Below are positions 59,948-64,000 of a stretch of DNA of 64,000 nucleotides, one piece after another. Every line of letters starts with the position of its first letter. The first letter of the stretch is position 1. This stretch comes from Crossaster papposus. Its lineage: Eukaryota; Echinodermata; Asteroidea; Velatida; Solasteridae. Under the pieces are notes generated by a model. That model did not search any database, had not been told where the DNA came from, and was given only the letters and a program-made list of their open reading frames with translations. The position numbers and the translations under genes are program-made. The stretch spans positions 2,398,001-2,462,000 of the forward strand of contig JBAIAA010000008.1 of NCBI GenBank assembly GCA_037893245.1, in the 5' to 3' direction.

Positions 59948-60321
59948 ATTGAGAGCCTCCATAGAACATAAACCAGACTATTAGAGCAGCACTTTTTCCC
60001 ATGAAAAATTGGGAAATGGGGCACTTTGCGTGAAATAACCCATTTTTTTGTCCTGCCACTCAAAATTGACTCAAATAACAGGACGGCTAACCATTGTCGA
60101 CCATTTACACAAAAAGCTGACCGATCGGTTATCTGTGATTATCAAATGGTGTCGGATGGAGTACTAGTATATATGCAGGATTTATGACACCTCGAAGTAG
60201 CACGCCTATTTCGACACCACGTAGCGGTACACCTAATCCACCAGAGGCACAAAGGGGATCCAATGATGATACAATGGAATAACGTTTGCACTGTGCGTAG
60301 CTGGAACATTGGAGCACTCTA

Positions 60322-61359
60322 ATGATACAAATCGGCGTAGTAGGCTTTGGCCTGTCCGCAACCATCTTTCACTTACCTTTCATTACTGCATCAAGCGACT
60401 ATGAGTTGGTAGCCATCAGTTCCAGCCAGCGTGCAAAAATAAGAGACGAGTACCCCTTCGTTGAGTGCTTCACCTGCGCAGAAACATTGATTGAACAATC
60501 ACAGGCAGAACTGGTCATTATTACAGCCCCAAACGAGGTGCATTACCATCTGGCTAGGCGTTGTCTGGAGCAAGGCAAGCATGTGGTGCTAGAAAAACCG
60601 ATGGTGGTGAATAGTGAAGAAGCAGACAAACTAAACCAGTTAGCAGAAGAAAAAGGTTTGGTACTTTCTGTGTACCATAACCGTCGTTGGGACGGTGACT
60701 TCCTGACGGTTAAAAAGCTCATTGAGAATCAACAGCTCGGTCAACTGCATTATTTTGAATCTCATTTTGACCGTTTTCGCCCGGTAGTGCGTGACCGTTG
60801 GCGCGAACAACCAGGTGTTGGTACAGGGATGTTATTTGATTTAGGTTCTCACCTGATCGATCAGGCATTGGTGCTTTTCGGGCTCCCGCCGTCTGTGACA
60901 GGCCAGTGTTTAGCGTTGCGAGAAGGCTCAAATACAACAGATTACTTTCATGTACTGATGCACTATCAAGGTTTGGAAGTGATATTACATGCCAGCCCTT
61001 TTTGCGCAGAGCCTAATCAACGGTTTCAGCTTCAGGGCAGTCAAGGGACTTACAGTAAATGTGGGTTAGACCCTCAGGAAGATCAGCTCAGGCAGGGTAT
61101 GACGCCTGACGCTAAAGGTTTTGGTGTTGACACAAAAGACAACGATGGAATGCTATTCAGAGAAAATCTGTTAGAACGGATAGCCACAGCAAAAGGATGT
61201 TATTCCACTTATTATGAGCAACTGGCTAAAGCGATATTGCACGCAGAACCTGTGCCGGTAACAGGGGCCGATGGTGCGAATGTTATTAAGCTGTTGGCGT
61301 TGGCCGAACGCAGTAGCAACGAAGGAAAAACACTGCCTGTTGCTCTTCAGATAAAATAA
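60322..61359 (+). CDS. Gfo/Idh/MocA family NAD(P)-dependent oxidoreductase
   Basis: The 345 residues start with a Rossmann motif IGVVGFGLSATIFHLPFI and have VIITAPNEVHYHLARRCLEQGKHVVLEKPM (the conserved EKP lysine), SVYHNRRWDGDFLTVK and GTGMLFDLGSHLIDQALVLFG. These enzymes act on sugars or inositol-like compounds; the closest pattern is the YdgJ/YhhX-type subgroup. The substrate is unknown. It starts 40 bases after the end of the shredded gene. Confidence 0.93.
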   Translation: MIQIGVVGFGLSATIFHLPFITASSDYELVAISSSQRAKIRDEYPFVECFTCAETLIEQSQAELVIITAPNEVHYHLARRCLEQGKHVVLEKPMVVNSEEADKLNQLAEEKGLVLSVYHNRRWDGDFLTVKKLIENQQLGQLHYFESHFDRFRPVVRDRWREQPGVGTGMLFDLGSHLIDQALVLFGLPPSVTGQCLALREGSNTTDYFHVLMHYQGLEVILHASPFCAEPNQRFQLQGSQGTYSKCGLDPQEDQLRQGMTPDAKGFGVDTKDNDGMLFRENLLERIATAKGCYSTYYEQLAKAILHAEPVPVTGADGANVIKLLALAERSSNEGKTLPVALQIK

Positions 61360-61500
61360 ACACATGCTATCAATAAACCCCATTCCTTGTCATATGTATT
61401 CCCTGCATTGACCCATAACATTAATGCGGTATGACGTTGTAGATTGGGTTGATAGCATGAGCGGCCATCATGATAACAACGAAGAAGTAAGGTGTTTTCT

Positions 61501-62274
61501 ATGCTGTCGTCCATCGCAGGTCAAACCGTCATTGTTACCGGTGGTAGTAAAGGGATTGGTAAGGGCATCGCACAGGTGTTTGCCCGTCAGGGAGCTAATG
61601 TACTGATTGTCTCTCGAGGTGAATCGGATGCGAAAAAAACCGTAGAGGATATCAGAAATGAAGGTGGAGCAGCCGAGTACTGTCTGGCCGATATCAGTCA
61701 GTGGGAAGGTGCTCAATTGATGACAAAAACGGCCCTTGAGGTCTTTGGCCGTATTGATATTTTGTGTGCCAATGCCGGTATTTTCCCTCAGGTGCGAATT
61801 GCTGATATGAATCCCGAAGACTGGGATCATGTGATGGACACTAACCTGAAAAGCCTGTTTCTTTGCGTAAAAGCCGTAACGCCTGCAATGAAGGATAACG
61901 GTAAGGGACGTATCGTGATGACATCATCGATTACTGGCCCTGTAACAGGTTTCCCGGGCTGGTCACATTACGGTGCTTCTAAAGCCGGGCAGCTGGGTTT
62001 TTTGCGCACAGCGGCTATTGAACTTGCCAGTGCCAATATCACCATTAATGCAGTGATGCCTGGCAATATTGATACGGAAGGGTTACAGGATTTGGGGCAG
62101 GAATACCTCGATACCATGGCGGCTTCGATTCCATTGAAACGCCTAGGTGATATTCATGACATTGGTAACGCTGCATTGTTTTTTGCCTCTGATGAAGCCG
62201 GCTTTATTACCGGTCAAAGCATCGTGGTTGATGGAGGACAAATACTGCCAGAGTCACTGGAAGCCATCGATTAA
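61501..62274 (+). CDS. Short-chain dehydrogenase/reductase (FabG-like)
   Basis: The 257-residue SDR has the cofactor motif VTGGSKGIGKGIAQ, the NAG motif LCANAGIFPQ, the catalytic Ser in MTSSITGP and Tyr-Lys in HYGASKAGQ, and the end GFITGQSIVVDGGQILPES. These features are typical of NADP(H)-dependent 3-oxoacyl reductases and related sugar or steroid dehydrogenases; the substrate is unknown. ATG 61501 with AAGG upstream is preferred over GTG 61492. Confidence 0.93.
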   Translation: MLSSIAGQTVIVTGGSKGIGKGIAQVFARQGANVLIVSRGESDAKKTVEDIRNEGGAAEYCLADISQWEGAQLMTKTALEVFGRIDILCANAGIFPQVRIADMNPEDWDHVMDTNLKSLFLCVKAVTPAMKDNGKGRIVMTSSITGPVTGFPGWSHYGASKAGQLGFLRTAAIELASANITINAVMPGNIDTEGLQDLGQEYLDTMAASIPLKRLGDIHDIGNAALFFASDEAGFITGQSIVVDGGQILPESLEAID

Positions 62275-62312
62275 CAGAATGCCCATTGGACTACCGCTGT
62301 TTTTTTGAAATG

Positions 62313-62344
62313 ATACTCGCTGCAAACAGCGATTTCAGCGAGTA
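62313..62344. repeat. Inverted repeat after the SDR gene
   Basis: TACTCGCTG and CAGCGAGTA pair over nine bases, 40 bases after the SDR stop. It may be a terminator; the T-run CTGTTTTTTTG precedes it instead of following it, which would suit a minus-strand transcript. Confidence 0.4.
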
Positions 62345-62355
62345 TAAAAACAGCA

Positions 62356-62843
62356 ATGACCGATGTCACCACGTTCTACCTTGAAATGACCAGCCCTGAA
62401 GACCTAATCGAAAAGCAAGCACCTGATAGGCTGGTTATTCGTGAAGTTCGTACCCTTTCAATCGATTTCTCTAGCAGTTTGTAGGAAAGCCCTGGCAGTG
62501 GACGGACAAGTTGTCACAGACAGATGAGCAGTGGCAAGCGTACGCAGAAAGTGAACACGTAAGCACCTGGGTGGCTTATTATCAGGGCGCTATTGCCGGT
62601 TATTTTGAGTTGCAAAAACAACCGGGAGGCAATGTTGAGATTGTCTATTTTGGGTTGGCTGAAGGCTTTATTGGAAAAGGGTTTGGTGGCTATTTGTTGT
62701 CACGTGCTATTGATGAGGCTTGGGACTGGGAAGGCACTGAGCGTGTTTGGGTACATACGTGCACGCTTGATCACCCGTCAGCGTTGAATAATTACTTAGC
62801 GCGTGGTTTGAGTGTTTATCATGAAGACGTTGCAACGTTATAG
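62356..62843 (+). pseudogene. GNAT-family acetyltransferase with a frameshift
   Basis: An N-terminal piece from ATG 62356 (TDVTTFYLEMTSPEDLIEKQ, VIREVRTLSIDFS) stops at TAG 62481. The homology continues in another frame from about 62483 (GKPWQWTDKLSQTDEQW) into the acetyl-CoA-binding core (VEIVYFGLAEGFIGKGFGGYLLSRAID) and the end LSVYHEDVATL. A short deletion near 62480 explains the break. Relatives acetylate small molecules or proteins. Confidence 0.75.
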
Positions 62844-62852
62844 GAGATTCCC

Positions 62853-63270
62853 ATGACTACCTGGGACGCAAACCAGTACTGTTTATTTGAGCAAGAGCGC
62901 ACGCAACCGGTGTATGACTTATTGCACCGTGTGCAGGTGAGTGATGTTCAGCAGATAATCGATTTGGGGTGTGGCCCGGGTAACAGTACGGTTGTTGTAA
63001 AACAGCAGTGGCCTGATGCAACAGTGTATGGTTTGGATAGCTCAGCACCCATGCTGGCAAAAGCCAGAGAAGATCATAGTCATATTCATTGGCAGGAAGG
63101 GGATATTCAGCACTGGCAGGAAACAGGCTTTGACGTGATTGTTGCCAATGCTTCTTTGCAGTGGCTGCCTGATCATGAAACGCTACTGCCGCGTTTATTG
63201 TCGTCTCTAAACAAGGGTGGGGCACTGGCTGTGCAAATGCCAGCACGTTACGCTTCAGAGATTCATACTA
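62853..63270 (+). pseudogene. tam: Trans-aconitate 2-methyltransferase (Tam-like), 3' end cut by IS1380
   Basis: The first 139 codons encode a SAM methyltransferase with the family start TTWDANQYCLFEQERTQPVY, motif I IIDLGCGPGNST, VYGLDSSAPMLAKARE and FDVIVANASLQWLPDHE. These match Tam, which methylates trans-aconitate. IS1380 copy G at 63271 removes the C-terminal half. The gene follows the GNAT remnant by nine bases with a GGAG ribosome site. Confidence 0.85.
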
Positions 63271-64000
63271 CCTAAATCCTGCAATCCAAACCCGAACAGG
63301 TCAATCGCAGCAACTGATCAAGCCCTCCTGATTCTGATTATGCTACTATCGAGCAAATATTTACCTTTTCAGTGGATTTTAATCACATGAGCCGTCGTGT
63401 TTGGTTCATCTTACTGCTATTCCTGATATCAGGGCGCGATAACTCCTTCCGCATTAGCAGAATGTTTTTCTAATCATCCATTGTTCGCTATTTACAAACA
63501 GTCACCTACTGCTAGCCAAGCATCCCACTCCGTTTGGTAGAGATGCTCTTTGTTACTGGCAACGGTCAACTGCCTGTTACCTGTCAACAGTTTTCCGGCA
63601 ACCCGTATCATATAGCAGCGAATGCTTTCCGGCTCCCACTTCATCAACTGACGATTCCCACTCATCAGTGCCATCCAACGTGTTGTATTGTAGGCCAGTA
63701 TTGCACATTGCATAAGCGCACTGTTTGCCATGAAATGATCGGTTTTGATCTGCCCGAGAGCCATCTGGTTTTTGCACTCTTCGATCCAGGTTTCGCAGGT
63801 AGCCCGCTTGCCATACGCTTTATGGATCTCCCATGGACTCAACGACTCAGTAGTCACGTAGCAGAAGTAGTCGTACTCTGGCTTCGGGTCTAACAATTCG
63901 CACTGGGTGTTTTCTGGCTTCCCGATCTTTCTTTGCCGGACAGCCACGAAGCAACGAGCCCGGTCCCAGTCACCACAGCAGTGTTGAAACTCGCACCACT
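63271..64000 (-). mobile_element. IS1380-family insertion sequence, copy G, continuing past the window
   Basis: Right terminus CCTAAATCCTGCAATCC at 63271. The preceding TACTA (63266-63270) reads TAGTA in the orientation of the element and is probably one half of its target duplication. The sequence follows the common variant. Confidence 0.9.
63492..64000 (-). CDS. IS1380-family transposase, copy G (partial, C-terminal part)
   Basis: The last ~170 residues are present (FVAVRQRKIGKPENTQCEL, ETWIEECKNQ, MIRVAGKLLTGNRQL, to AVGDCL), identical to copies D-F. The N-terminal part lies beyond base 64000. Confidence 0.92.
   Translation of the reverse strand, partial: WCEFQHCCGDWDRARCFVAVRQRKIGKPENTQCELLDPKPEYDYFCYVTTESLSPWEIHKAYGKRATCETWIEECKNQMALGQIKTDHFMANSALMQCAILAYNTTRWMALMSGNRQLMKWEPESIRCYMIRVAGKLLTGNRQLTVASNKEHLYQTEWDAWLAVGDCL

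Larger units (their letters stand above)
58721..60164 (+). mobile_element. IS630-family insertion sequence J2, complete (1444 bp)
   Basis: Ends GTACTCCGTCCG and the inverse of GTACTCCATCCG, flanked by TA on both sides (58719-58720 and 60165-60166). TA duplication is the hallmark of IS630. It interrupts the last part of the shredded gene. Confidence 0.9.
50813..60282 (+). pseudogene. Unknown 463-codon gene split by seven mobile elements
   Basis: Pieces: 50813-50907, 53514-53837, 54084-54211, 55887-55961, 56199-56566, 58435-58720 and 60167-60282. Without the inserts and one copy of each target duplication they sum to 1392 bases: one open frame, ATG at 50813 (after AAGG) to TAA at 60280. Every junction keeps the frame. 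The N-terminus is Ser/Pro/Gly-rich (GSKPPSGSSTPRERTDSEG) and the C-terminus Thr/Pro/Ser-rich (STPISTPRSGTPNPP). The middle is charged and helical (SQADKLLGDVTTIFSRSLG, RLYPEDIIEYPEDIIEK). No signal peptide, membrane segment or known domain was seen. The intron lies antisense and cannot restore the message. Inserts: tandem ISAzo13 (I3, I4), MITE 2, IS1380 F, MITE 3, group II intron L2, IS630 J2. Confidence 0.85.

Noticed and set aside
1..64000. CRISPR arrays, tRNA and rRNA genes, phage modules
   Set aside because: I looked for regular spaced repeats, tRNA-like cloverleafs and structural phage genes and saw none; a covariance-model scan would be the decisive test for small RNAs.

Overview
The window is a gammaproteobacterial chromosome segment with very heavy transposon load and active gene decay. 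The conserved genes (rlpA-type locus dacA-ybeD-lipB-lipA, hldE-msbA, typA, ald, thiE-hemL, a UbiH/F-type hydroxylase, yajQ) are those of an ordinary marine gammaproteobacterium. The mixture of many insertion sequences, pseudogenes and host-type outer-membrane genes suggests a host-associated lineage such as Endozoicomonas or a relative; that assignment is inference. Summing my own intervals, about 30 kb of 64 kb is mobile DNA.

Layout. 1-1849: TonB-dependent receptor broken by a small MITE. 1948-10067: IS1380, IS903-type and ISAzo13 elements, including an IS1380 inside an IS1380 inside an ISAzo13. 10074-15415: truncated integron-type integrase, metallo-hydrolase pseudogene, then lipA, a TA-flanked MITE, lipB, ybeD and dacA. 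15610-20260: truncated IS630 and an unclassified IS split by IS1380. 20315-22884: thiE, hemL and a membrane protein. 22929-28563: lipase pseudogene, unclassified IS, truncated flavin-type oxidase, DUF523, yajQ, dodecin, panE-like gene and a truncated small secreted protein. 28564-36711: IS903, 5'-truncated group II intron, a 902-codon secreted protein of unknown function cut by the intron, and an IS6/IS903 inversion scar. 36788-43564: hldE-msbA divergent from typA, then ald. 43685-48533: permease and FadL-like fragments cut by IS6 copies, around an intact SulP transporter and a DUF4404 gene. 48670-50704: UbiH/F hydroxylase, NIF3-like and SEC-C proteins. 50813-60282: one gene shredded by seven mobile elements. 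60322-64000: two oxidoreductases, a GNAT pseudogene, a truncated trans-aconitate methyltransferase and a partial IS1380.

The most striking observation is at 50813-60282. When the mobile elements and one copy of each target duplication are set aside, seven exon-like pieces add up to exactly 1392 bases, one uninterrupted reading frame of 463 codons plus stop, of unknown function. Other points are conserved A8 slippery runs in two IS families that imply -1 frameshifting, a three-copy MITE family with clean 9-10 bp target duplications, and pseudogenes that carry all three stop codons in frame. No rRNA, tRNA, CRISPR array or phage module was recognised.
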